This document shows, in pieces, positions 43,855 to 52,282 of a stretch of 64,000 nucleotides of DNA. This DNA comes from Bog-159 sp963738375 (lineage in GTDB: Bacteria > Acidobacteriota > Terriglobia > Bryobacterales > Bryobacteraceae). The notes under the pieces are model-generated. The model was not told the DNA's origin and ran no database searches. It saw only the letters and a list, made by a program, of their open reading frames with translations. Where the stretch lies: assembly GCA_963738375.1 (NCBI GenBank), contig CAVTWL010000012.1, positions 62,001 through 126,000 on the forward strand. The letters are read 5' to 3'. The translations under genes were made by a program, and so were the position numbers. How positions within the stretch are numbered: position 1 is the first letter of the stretch; every line of letters starts with the position of its first letter.

Positions 43855-45054
43855 TCAGGCTGCCGCCGCTGTCCTCCGCTCCGCCACCGCCGCGGCCGCC
43901 CGCAGCGCGCTGGCCACCGCCGCATCCGCCAGCATTCCTTCCGCTCCCACCCAATCGCCCGCGATGGTCACGCGGCCGCCGGCGGCACTGACATCCGGCC
44001 GTCCGCCCGGCGTCGGCATCATCGGGCTGACCGTCAACGAAGGCAGGAATCGAGTTGCGCGGGTATGCTTCCGCCACGCAGGCAGCACCGCGCTGGCATA
44101 CTCCTCCAATTCCGTTCGCAAGTCCTCCGCGTCTGGGGAGGTAGCGCCCAAATACTTCGCCACATGAACCAGGCGTCCACCCTCCGGCGCCAGCCGGGCG
44201 GATGCCGAATGCGTGGTCAGATAAAGCGGCCGGTCAATGGGGAAGGCGGTATTCACACTATCTTCGGGCATGCCTTCGAGACATAAATCCAGGCTCGCCA
44301 TCCGGATGGGCATCCCGCCCGGCAGCGCAATGCCCGTCAGTTTCTCAACAACCGGCGGCGCAACTGCCAGCACCACGCCCGTCGCGTCGATCGCATCCAC
44401 CGCTCCCACCGGCTCTCCGCAGCGAATCTTCACCCCCAACGAGCGGGCCCTGTGCGCCAGCCCGTCAACCAGCGTCCGCCAACCGCCATCCAGGTATAAG
44501 ACGTTATCTTTGAGCCCGCTCGCCACCTGGGCAAGCGCCGCCTGCGCATCCAGGTGTTCCAGGTCAATTGCAAAGGTAGAAATCCGGACCACCGTTGCCG
44601 CGAAATCGCGCACGCGCGGTGAAGAAACATTCCGGTCGAGCCATTGCGCCATCGTTTCGCTCGTTTGCGCGTGGGCGGCCGAGAACAATCGCAGCAGATT
44701 CGCCACTTCCAGTTTCTCCCGCGCCGTGAACAGCCGCGACTTTAACAATCCGCTCAAACCCGTAATCAACGGATAAAACCGCCCTTCTCGCACGAAGAAT
44801 GCCAGCGCCGCTGTTGGGGGGATCCCACCCGAAAACGGAATCTTCCACTCTCGCAGGGTCCGCGCCGCCCGTCCCCCGCGATACAAAGCGTGCGGGCCCA
44901 AGTTCAATAGATAGCCGCCTTCCGATTGCGTGCGCGCCCGTCCGCCCAACTGCTCCGATTGCTCCAGCAGCGTCACCTCCGCGCCCCGTCCGGCCAGCGC
45001 GTTGGCCGCCGTAAGCCCGGCCAGACCGCCGCCGACCACAACATACGATTTCAT
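43855..45054 (-). CDS. FAD-dependent oxidoreductase (phytoene-desaturase/amine-oxidase type)
   Basis: 399 residues from ATG 45054, preceded by GGAGGGAGAT; the longer frame above it has no support. The N-terminal dinucleotide fold GGGLAGLTAANALAGRGAEVTLLE is followed by LGGRARTQ, and the C-terminal FAD motif is GRVTIAGDWVGAEGMLADAAVASALRAA. The substrate is unknown. It is read before and together with the ECF41-type sigma gene, as is usual for that class, and may be its main target or partner. Confidence 0.88.
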   Translation of the reverse strand: MKSYVVVGGGLAGLTAANALAGRGAEVTLLEQSEQLGGRARTQSEGGYLLNLGPHALYRGGRAARTLREWKIPFSGGIPPTAALAFFVREGRFYPLITGLSGLLKSRLFTAREKLEVANLLRLFSAAHAQTSETMAQWLDRNVSSPRVRDFAATVVRISTFAIDLEHLDAQAALAQVASGLKDNVLYLDGGWRTLVDGLAHRARSLGVKIRCGEPVGAVDAIDATGVVLAVAPPVVEKLTGIALPGGMPIRMASLDLCLEGMPEDSVNTAFPIDRPLYLTTHSASARLAPEGGRLVHVAKYLGATSPDAEDLRTELEEYASAVLPAWRKHTRATRFLPSLTVSPMMPTPGGRPDVSAAGGRVTIAGDWVGAEGMLADAAVASALRAAAAVAERRTAAAA

Positions 45055-45144
45055 ATCTCCCTCCATCATCTTCGACGAGATAGCCCGTGCGCTTGTGACA
45101 GCCGCCGGGAAGGCCACGCTATAATTGCCTTCGGAGGCTCTTTC

Positions 45145-45819
45145 ATGCTGTTTCGAGTCGCCGGAATCGCTCTGGCCCTGGTCGCCGCCGCGGCCGCCCG
45201 CAAGAACGAGAGCACCAATCCGGCCGAAACGCGCGGCGAAAACGAATCGGTCGTGATCACGGCCACGGTATATGCGAAACCCGACCAGGTGAAGGAACTC
45301 CTGGGCTCCGATCTGGGCGGGCATTATATCGTCGTCGCCGTTGAAGTGAAGCCGCGTTTCGGCAAGGAAGTCTCCGTCAATCGCGACGATTTCATTTTGA
45401 AAACCGACAAGGACGGCGAGCGCAGCGCGCCTTTCGCCCCCAGCCAGATCGCGGGGCGCGGCGCCATGGTCATCCGCCAGACCGGCGGCGCGGGCGGCAC
45501 CGGCATGCACGATAACGATGGCCCGGTGATCGGAGGGTATCCCGGTTCCATCGGGCCGCCGCGGCGGGTTGGCGGCGACGGCGTGGGCAGCGCGGGCGCG
45601 CCCGAAGGCGCCGAAGCCAAGACCCGCACCGGATCTCACGAAAAGGAAGACCCCATGCTGGGCGTGCTGAAGCAGAAGGAACTGCCCGAAACAAAAACAG
45701 ACAAACCTGTTTCGGGCCTGCTGTACTTCCCCATGGAGAAGCAAAAGGTCAAAGATCTGGAACTGCGCTACTCCCCGAACGACGACAAGATCACCATGCG
45801 GTTCAAGCAAGAAAAATAA
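45145..45819 (+). CDS. Secreted hypothetical protein
   Basis: 224 residues. The ATG at 45145 follows TCGGAGG; upstream frame extension is spurious. Signal peptide MLFRVAGIALALVAAAAA, then one beta-rich domain (SVVITATVYAKPDQVKELLG, YIVVAVEVKPRFGKEVSVNRDDFILKTD), a Gly-rich middle (GGAGGTGMHDNDG) and a second strand-rich piece (VSGLLYFPMEKQKVKDLELRYS). No known family recognised. The stop TAA overlaps the next ATG by one base (TAATG), so translation of the aldolase-like gene is coupled. Confidence 0.7.
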   Translation: MLFRVAGIALALVAAAAARKNESTNPAETRGENESVVITATVYAKPDQVKELLGSDLGGHYIVVAVEVKPRFGKEVSVNRDDFILKTDKDGERSAPFAPSQIAGRGAMVIRQTGGAGGTGMHDNDGPVIGGYPGSIGPPRRVGGDGVGSAGAPEGAEAKTRTGSHEKEDPMLGVLKQKELPETKTDKPVSGLLYFPMEKQKVKDLELRYSPNDDKITMRFKQEK

Positions 45820-46913
45820 TGCGCGCGGCCGATATTGATACACCCGCGCTGCTGGTCGACCTGGATGTGATGGAGCGCAATCTGCGGCGCGTGGCGGATT
45901 ATGCTCGCCGGCACAATCTGCGTTTGCGCCCGCATACCAAGACTCATAAGTCGCCTCGCATCGGCCGCCGCCAGCTCGATCTTGGCGCCGCCGGATTGAC
46001 GGTCGCTAAGGTCGGGGAAGCCGAAGTGATGCTGGAAGCCGCCCCGCCGGACCTGCTGGTGGCCTACCCGGTGATCGGCCGCCCGAAACTGGATCGCCTG
46101 ATGGCGGTCGCCCGCCGGACCCGCGTCACGGTTTCGCTCGATAGCTTATTCGCCGCGCAGCATCTTTCGGCAAGCGCTCAGGCCGAAGGCGTGAACATCG
46201 GGGTGCTCGCGGAGACCGACGTCGGGCTGGGCCGGGTAGGGGTGACGCCCGGTCCCGAACTGATGGCCCTCGCGCGCGGCATTTGCCAACTTCCGGCGCT
46301 CACGTTCGAAGGCATCGCCTTCTACCCGGGGCACATCAAAGACAACGGGGCGGGGAGCCTGGAAGCGCTGGCCGCATTGGGCCAAACGCTCGAAGAGACA
46401 CTGGAGGGCCTGCGGGCCGAGGGACTGGAAGCCCGCATCGTCTCGGGGGGGTCCACGCCTTCGCTTTACCACTCGCACGAATTGCCGGGGCTCAACGAAA
46501 TTCGTCCCGGCACTTACGTCTACAACGACTGGAACACGGTTGCCAGCGGCGCCTGCACCCAGGACGATTGTGCGGCAGTCATCCAGGTAACGGTGGTCTC
46601 GACCGCCCGGCCGGGCCAGATCATCGTCGATGGCGGATCGAAGACGTTCTCGTCCGACCGCCTCTCGGGGTCTTCCGAAGCCAGTTTCGGCCATCTGGTC
46701 GAAGCCCCGGAGGCTGTCTTCCACAAGATGAACGAAGAGCACGGCTACGTGGACGTCAGACGATGCGCGCGCCGTTTCGAAATCGGCGAGACACTGCATA
46801 TCATCCCGAACCATATTTGCGTGGCGGTGAACTTACACGAAAGAATGTACGGGATTCGAAACGGGGAAGCGGAAGAAGTGTGGGAAGTGGCCGGAAGAGG
46901 CAAGCTGCAATAG
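45819..46913 (+). CDS. D-threonine aldolase / alanine racemase-fold PLP enzyme
   Basis: 364 residues of the DSD1/D-threonine aldolase class. The PLP lysine is Lys41 in RPHTKTHK, the glycine-rich phosphate loop follows later (GGSTPS near 210), and the C-terminal metal site is IPNHICVAVN (His-x-Cys). Such enzymes split D-threonine and other beta-hydroxy D-amino acids to glycine and an aldehyde, or dehydrate D-serine. The exact substrate is unknown. The one-base overlap with the secreted protein before it is odd for a cytoplasmic enzyme but indicates co-expression. Confidence 0.87.
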   Translation: MRAADIDTPALLVDLDVMERNLRRVADYARRHNLRLRPHTKTHKSPRIGRRQLDLGAAGLTVAKVGEAEVMLEAAPPDLLVAYPVIGRPKLDRLMAVARRTRVTVSLDSLFAAQHLSASAQAEGVNIGVLAETDVGLGRVGVTPGPELMALARGICQLPALTFEGIAFYPGHIKDNGAGSLEALAALGQTLEETLEGLRAEGLEARIVSGGSTPSLYHSHELPGLNEIRPGTYVYNDWNTVASGACTQDDCAAVIQVTVVSTARPGQIIVDGGSKTFSSDRLSGSSEASFGHLVEAPEAVFHKMNEEHGYVDVRRCARRFEIGETLHIIPNHICVAVNLHERMYGIRNGEAEEVWEVAGRGKLQ

Positions 46914-46934
46914 CCGGCCCCTCCCGCTGCCGGT

Positions 46935-47243
46935 TTACTTTACTTCGCTGACGGTCAGGCTGTCGCCCGTTGCTTCCGCGACTACAGTGACTTTCGCGCC
47001 CGCATGATCCACAACTTTGTCCTGATTGGAGATCGCATAGACCTTGCCTTCCGGAGTTACGAGCACGGCTTTGTCGCCGCGCTTGATGCAACCCTTGGCG
47101 CAGCCGGCGTGCCCGTCGGCGGCGGCTTTCGCGCCTTGTTTCGCCGCGCAGGCCGAGTCGGAAATGTAACCAGTGTATTCAGCGGCCATGGCGGTCATAG
47201 CCATCGCCGAAACAAATGTAACGCCCAGTACTAACTTACGCAT
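46935..47243 (-). CDS. Small secreted cysteine-containing protein
   Basis: 102 residues from ATG 47243, which follows GGAGGGTTGT; the frame upstream to 47306 is not needed. Signal peptide MRKLVLGVTFVSAMAMTAMAA, then EYTGYISDSACAAKQG, HAGCAKGCIKRGDKAVLVTPEGKVYAI and AGAKVTVVAEATGDSLTVSEVK. Three closely set cysteines plus a histidine could bind metal. Similar short proteins are common in Acidobacteria and have no assigned role. It ends 22 bases from the converging aldolase-like gene. Confidence 0.8.
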   Translation of the reverse strand: MRKLVLGVTFVSAMAMTAMAAEYTGYISDSACAAKQGAKAAADGHAGCAKGCIKRGDKAVLVTPEGKVYAISNQDKVVDHAGAKVTVVAEATGDSLTVSEVK

Positions 47244-47322
47244 ACAACCCTCCTTTGGGATGGTGCTGATCCTCTCAACTATACTCTCGTGCGCCAGTGC
47301 GGGCAAGTTTGGGGACGCTCCC

Positions 47323-48265
47323 TTACGGGTCGCGGCTCGGTAAGGATCTCAGCATCCGTTCGGTCAACGTCTTCCGCCGCGGCGAAAACTGCCGCGCGGC
47401 CGCCTTTAGATAAGGCCGGTACTCGCGCACCCAGTAAGCCACGAATCCTGTCGTCCGGATTTCGCGCGCCGTCTCGCCGTAATGATCCAGCAACACGCCT
47501 GCGAAAAGTTGACCCGTGCGCTTCGCCGCTCCCCGCGCGCAGCGCGAGAGCCATAGCAGATTTTCGGGAACCCGGCTCACCGCCGAAAGCGCCATCAGCG
47601 TGGAGACTTCAAAGATCGGCCGCTCCTGCTCCGCGGCCGTGCTCTTCAGATCCTCCCAACTTGCGCCGCAGCGAGTCGCCGGATGGCAGGTGCGGCGTGG
47701 GAATCTTGGCGGCCTCGCGCCGCAGGTCCGCCCACTCCCGCCGCAGGCTCGCCACGTCCAGCGGCGGCGTGTTGGCCGTGGATGCCAGCCGTCCGGCGGT
47801 GCCTTCCAGCCCATCCAGCAACTGGTCGATGGTTTCGTAATCGGCGCCCGCCGGGCAGCAGTCCTTCTTCCTTCAAGCTCTGCGCAATCTCGCGGATCAG
47901 TTGCCGGCCCGTGCCGGAAAGATCGGCCAGCGCCGCCAGCACCCATACCGGCGATGCGCTGAAACGTCAGCAGCCCGATCAGTTCGATGCCGTTTCCCGC
48001 GAATCGCCGCACCGCGAAGTTGTCCGCCAGCTGGCCTTGCGGCGGATATGCGCCTTCCACCTGCCCGACATTTTCGATCAGAAACCGCAGCGTGTTCTCT
48101 ACCAGTTCCGTGTAGAGCCGCGTGCGCCGCACCGCGCGCGGCAGCACCACTTCGCTCAGTTCGCGCAGCAAGCCCGCGCTCAGCGCGCTCATGGACCGCA
48201 CCGCGCGCTCCGGCAGCGACAGCAGGTATTGGTGGGGACAGGCTGCCGAGCTTGCCGTCACTCAT
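47323..48265 (-). pseudogene. Conserved hypothetical protein downstream of ybbP, frame broken about four times
   Basis: The start ATG 48265 overlaps the end of ybbP by eight bases (ATGAGTGA). The protein then continues in other frames: LLSLPERAVRSMSALSAGLLRELSEVV (to about 47960), LAALADLSGTGRQLIREIAQSLKEEGLL (to about 47865), IDQLLDGLEGTAGRLASTANTPPLDVASLRREW (to about 47640), and VSTLMALSAVSRVPENLLWLS to RQFSPRRKTLTERM at the end. Every piece is well-formed protein, so indels rather than decay are likely. The family is a helical cytoplasmic protein of unknown function; the last motif FSPRRKTLTERM is a distinctive end. Confidence 0.65.
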
Positions 48266-50836
48266 CGCGCAGCACCTCCAGCGGCTTCTGCCCCAGGATG
48301 CGATAACTGGCCAGCCATCCCGCCGCCACCGCAACCAGCGCGTCAGCGCGATGGAGAACAGATCGGCCGCCGGATCGAGATGGAACTCCGCCTTCAGCAG
48401 GCGTTTCACCACCAATGCGGTGAAACCGGTGGCCAGCGCGCTGCCGAGCAATCCCGCCGCCGCGCCCAGCACCAGGAACTCGACCGAAAAGATCCCCGCC
48501 ACACGCCGCCGCGTGGCGCCCAGCGTTTTCAGGATGACCACTTCGCGCACGCGGCCGAAGCGCGTCCCGGCCACGCTCGACGCCAGAATGATCGCGCCGG
48601 CCAAGATGGTGAACGCCGAAACGAAACGCACCACCAGGGCAATCTGATCCACTACCTGCTGCACGATCTCCAGCACGTCCGCCATGTTGATCACCGTGAT
48701 GGTCGGCATCTTCTCGTAAACCGCGCGCTGCACCGCCGCCACGTCGCGCGGCTTCACGCGGACGCTGCCGTAGTAAATGGCCGGCAAGCCATCCAGGCTG
48801 CCGGGACTGAAGATGAATTCGAAGCGCGCCGTCATGCGCACGGAATCGGTCCGCTCGATGCACGCCAGCTTGGAGTGCAGCGTGCGTCCCCAAGCGCTCC
48901 AGTCGAGCGGCATGCCCGCTTTCAGGTGCAGAGTGCGCGCCGCTTCTTCCGATGCGCAAACCTGCGGCGCTACCGGACTGCCCGTTCCACCACGCTCCGC
49001 TCAGGATCTCGGTCTCGCGCGGGCGTCCGCCGCCGTGGTCACCGAGCGCGTTCGCAGGAACCGGCGGCCCCACTCCTGCAGTCCCAGCTTCTCCACGGGC
49101 ACGCCATTCACCGAGGTCAGCCGCACGGCCACCGACGAGAGAATCTCGGGCGCGGTCTCGATGCCCTGTTGCCGCTTCAATAGATCCGTGAGAGCCTGCC
49201 GCTGCGCTGCCGGGGATATCCAGCATGAAAACGTTGGGCATGCCCGGCGGCGCGTTCTGCATCATGTCCGTTGAGCACGGCGTGCTGCACCAGGTAGACG
49301 GTCAGGGTAAACATCACCCCGGTGCCCAGCGTGACCAGCACGGTCTGCGCATGGTTGCCGGGGCGGTACAAGATTTGCGATGCCCTGGCGCATCGAGGAC
49401 GGCAGCGCGCGTCCCGAGCCGCGCATCAACAGGCGCAACCCGCGCAGCATGAGCCATGCCGCGCCCGCGATCACCAGCAGGCTGACCAGGAGCCCGCCCG
49501 GCGAAGTAGGCGCCGATCTTCAGCGAATCGTGCAGCGTCGTTCCACGCCAGCCACGCGGCGATCAGCCCGATCCCTACCAGAATGGCGAACGCCGCCGCC
49601 AGCGCCTGCCGCGACCGGCTCCAGCGCTTCAGCCAGTCCGGCCGCGCTTCGCGTCATCTCGCGCCGGAAGATCACCGCCGGCCGGATTTCCCGAATTCCC
49701 AACAGTGTAGGCAGAGTGAACAACAGCGTAGTCAGGATGCCGATCGCCAGGCCTTGCGCCGCGGGCACGAAATCCAGCCCCATGTGCGGCGGCACCGGGA
49801 AATAGCGGCCGATCAATGCCGGGAAGGCGCGCTGCACCAGCGGTTCCGAAAGCCAATGCCCAGCAGTCCGCCCGCCAGGCCTAGCGCCAGCGTCTGCGTC
49901 AGATAGATGCGCAGCACTTGTCCCGACCGCGCGCCCAGGCATTTCAGCACCGCGATGGTATCCATGCTTCTGCTGCAGGTGCGCGTGCATCGCGGTCGCC
50001 ACGCCCAGCGCGCCGACGATCAAGGCGATCAGGCTGATCAGGCTAAGAAACGTGGTGGATCGTTCCAGGCCGCGGGTGATGATCGGATGCGTCTCGCGGT
50101 AGTCGGCGATGCCGCCCTCGGGGAATGCCTGCTTCAGTATGTTGCGCACCTGCTGCACATCCGGCCCGCGCGGCGGCAGCAGGAACAAGATAGCGTGCGC
50201 CGGCGCGGCTGCCCAGGCTGATCAAGCCCGGTGCGGTCCAGGCCTTCGCGGCTGATCATCACCCGCGGCCCGACGTTCAGGCTGCCGGTCAAGCGGTCGG
50301 GCTCGGAAACCAGCCGCCGCTACGATGCGAAAATCCTGGCCGCCCAGACTTCAGCGCCGCGCCCACGCGCGTCTTCAGCCGGAACAGCAGATCGTCGGAG
50401 ACTACCACGGCGTCGGCTGTCGAGCACTTGTGCGCAGCGCGGCCGGCGGATCGAGCTTCACTTCGCCATAAAACGGATACGCCGCCGGATCGATGGCTTT
50501 CACCGACACCAGCATGGGCTCCGCCACCTCAGGCGTGTTCGCCATCGTCAGCGTCTCGGTAATGGTTGTCTCGCGGACTCCGCGTTTTGCGAGTTCCGCC
50601 AGAGTTGCCGTCTGTTCGGGCGGTGGGCTGTTCGAACACGCGCAGCGAAAGATCGCCCGCCATCAGGGTGCGCGCCTGGCTGACCAGCAGATTGTGAAAC
50701 GCGCGGCTGAACGAGCGCACGCCGGTCAGCGCGCCTACGCCCACGGCGACAGCCAGCACTACGAAGATGAATTTGCCGGCGCCGACCGGATATCGCGCCA
50801 TGCAATCTTAAAAGCCGCCGGAGGATTGGCGCTCAT
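48258..50836 (-). pseudogene. ybbP: YbbP-type FtsX-domain permease, many frameshifts
   Basis: About 860 codons, the normal length. It begins by ATGA overlap with ybbA (ATG 50836, MSANPPAAFKIAWRDIR). Clear pieces are: GKFIFVVLAVAVGVGALTGVRSFSRAFHN (50790-50700), VRNILKQAFPEGGIADYRE with FLSLISLIALIVGALGVATAMHAHLQQ (50150-49980), LAIGILTTLLFTLPTLLGIREIRPAVIFRRE (49760-49660), FVSAFTILAGAIILASSVAGTRFGRVREVVILKTLGA (48640-48530), and YRILGQKPLEVLRDE to the stop at 48258. At least eight frame changes occur in between. With YbbA it would form an ABC complex that acts on lipoprotein or lipid at the inner membrane. Confidence 0.8.
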
Positions 50837-51495
50837 ACGATGCGGCCGTCCCGCAGCACCATGCGCCGGTCGGCATGCTCGGCCAATTCGCGGTCGTGGG
50901 TCACCAGCACCAGCGTGGTGCCTTCCTGGCGATTCAGCGCCAGCAGCAAATCCAAAACCACGCGCCCGTTTTCCGAGTCGAGGTTGCCGGTCGGCTCATC
51001 CGCCAGCAGGATTGGCGGGCGAACCATGAACGCGCGCGCCAGCGCCACGCGCTGCTGCTCGCCGCCGGAAAGCTGCACCGGATAATGATCGCGCCGGTTC
51101 CCCAGGCCCACGCGTTCCAATAATTCGCGCGCGCGGCCGGTGCCGTCGCCGTGGCTGCCGCCGGTCAGCTCCATGGGTAGTAGCACATTCTCCTCGGCGG
51201 TAAGGGTCGGCACCAGATTATAGGATTGAAACACGAACCCGATCTTGCGTCCGCGCACCAGCGCCAGCGCGTCTTCTTTCAAGCCGGTAATCTCCTGGCC
51301 ATCTAGCGTGATGCTGCCGGCGCTCGGCGTATCCAGTCCGGCCAGCAGCCCGAGGAGGGTGCTCTTGCCGCTGCCCGAAGGCCCCATAATGGCGGCAAAC
51401 TGGCCTCGCGGAATCTCCAGATCGATGCCTTTCAGGATGTCCACGCGATGCGTGCCTGTGTCGATGGTCTTGGTAAGCCCGCGTGCCTGAATCAT
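50833..51495 (-). CDS. ybbA: ABC transporter ATPase (YbbA/LolD-like)
   Basis: 220 residues from ATG 51495; the frame upstream to 51768 overlaps tesA and is not real. Walker A GPSGSGKST, Q-loop FQSYNLVPTLTAEEN, signature LSGGEQQRVALARAF, Walker B ILLADEPTGNLD and the switch VTHDRELAEHADR are all intact. It drives the YbbP-type permease, which begins inside its stop codon. The intact frame contrasts with the damaged frames downstream. The divergent arrangement with a TesA-like lipase is also known from Proteobacteria (tesA / ybbA-ybbP). Confidence 0.93.
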   Translation of the reverse strand: MIQARGLTKTIDTGTHRVDILKGIDLEIPRGQFAAIMGPSGSGKSTLLGLLAGLDTPSAGSITLDGQEITGLKEDALALVRGRKIGFVFQSYNLVPTLTAEENVLLPMELTGGSHGDGTGRARELLERVGLGNRRDHYPVQLSGGEQQRVALARAFMVRPPILLADEPTGNLDSENGRVVLDLLLALNRQEGTTLVLVTHDRELAEHADRRMVLRDGRIV

Positions 51496-51528
51496 GGATG
51501 TGTGTCTACGTTCTATTATGGCATTCAG

Positions 51529-52209
51529 ATGCGTAACGTCAGTCTTTTCGCGGCCTGCGTGGTTCTGCTGGGCTGCGGCAGCGCGCCCGGCCCAGCGCCC
51601 AAGCCAGCGGCGCCCGCGCGCGAGCAGGCCCAACCGGTTCAGCAGGCGGTTCCGCCCGACGGCAGGCCCTTCATCGTGGCTTTCGGCGACAGCCTTACCG
51701 CGGGCTTCGGCGCCGATACCGGGAAGAGCTATCCGGACTTCCTGCAGCAGGAGCTCGACAAGCGCCACTTGCCCTATCGTGTGGTCAACGCTGGCATCAG
51801 CGGCGAAACCACCACCGACGCGCTAGAGCGGCTACCTTCGATCACGGCTCAGAAACCCGCTGTGGTGATTGTGGAATTCGGAGGCAACGACGGACTGCGA
51901 GGTCTGCCTATAGCGACCACGCGTTCCAACCTCGACCAGATCGTCTCGGTTTTGAAGGCTTCCGGCACCCAGGTTCTGCTGGCCGGCATGACCTTGCCTC
52001 CCAATTATGGGCCGGATTACATCGCCTCGTTCCAGCGCATTTATAGCGACCTTTCCGCGCAACATCATGTTGCGTTGATGCCCTTCCTTCTCGATGGCGT
52101 GGCGGGAACCAGCCGCATGCAGCGCGACGGCTTGCATGCTACGGCCGACGGCAATCGCATCGTGGCGGGCAACGTTTTTCGCTCGCTGGCGCCCCTACTG
52201 CGCAAATAA
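51529..52209 (+). CDS. tesA: SGNH-hydrolase lipoprotein (TesA-like lysophospholipase/esterase)
   Basis: 226 residues from ATG 51529. Signal with lipobox (LFAACVVLLGC), a Pro/Ala-rich linker, then the SGNH blocks: AFGDSLTAGFGAD (Ser), NAGISGETT (Gly), VEFGGNDGLRG (Asn), and DGLHATADGN (Asp/His). It hydrolyses acyl esters, thioesters or lysophospholipids in the periplasm. It is divergent from ybbA, with 33 bases between the starts, so the two promoters overlap. The gene product would be anchored to a membrane, unlike the E. coli protein. Confidence 0.87.
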   Translation: MRNVSLFAACVVLLGCGSAPGPAPKPAAPAREQAQPVQQAVPPDGRPFIVAFGDSLTAGFGADTGKSYPDFLQQELDKRHLPYRVVNAGISGETTTDALERLPSITAQKPAVVIVEFGGNDGLRGLPIATTRSNLDQIVSVLKASGTQVLLAGMTLPPNYGPDYIASFQRIYSDLSAQHHVALMPFLLDGVAGTSRMQRDGLHATADGNRIVAGNVFRSLAPLLRK

Positions 52210-52282
52210 GTCTAAGTTTACGAACGACTTACTATCTTTTGTATGTAGTCGTACGCTGCCCCTTATCCAGTATTCTGAGATT

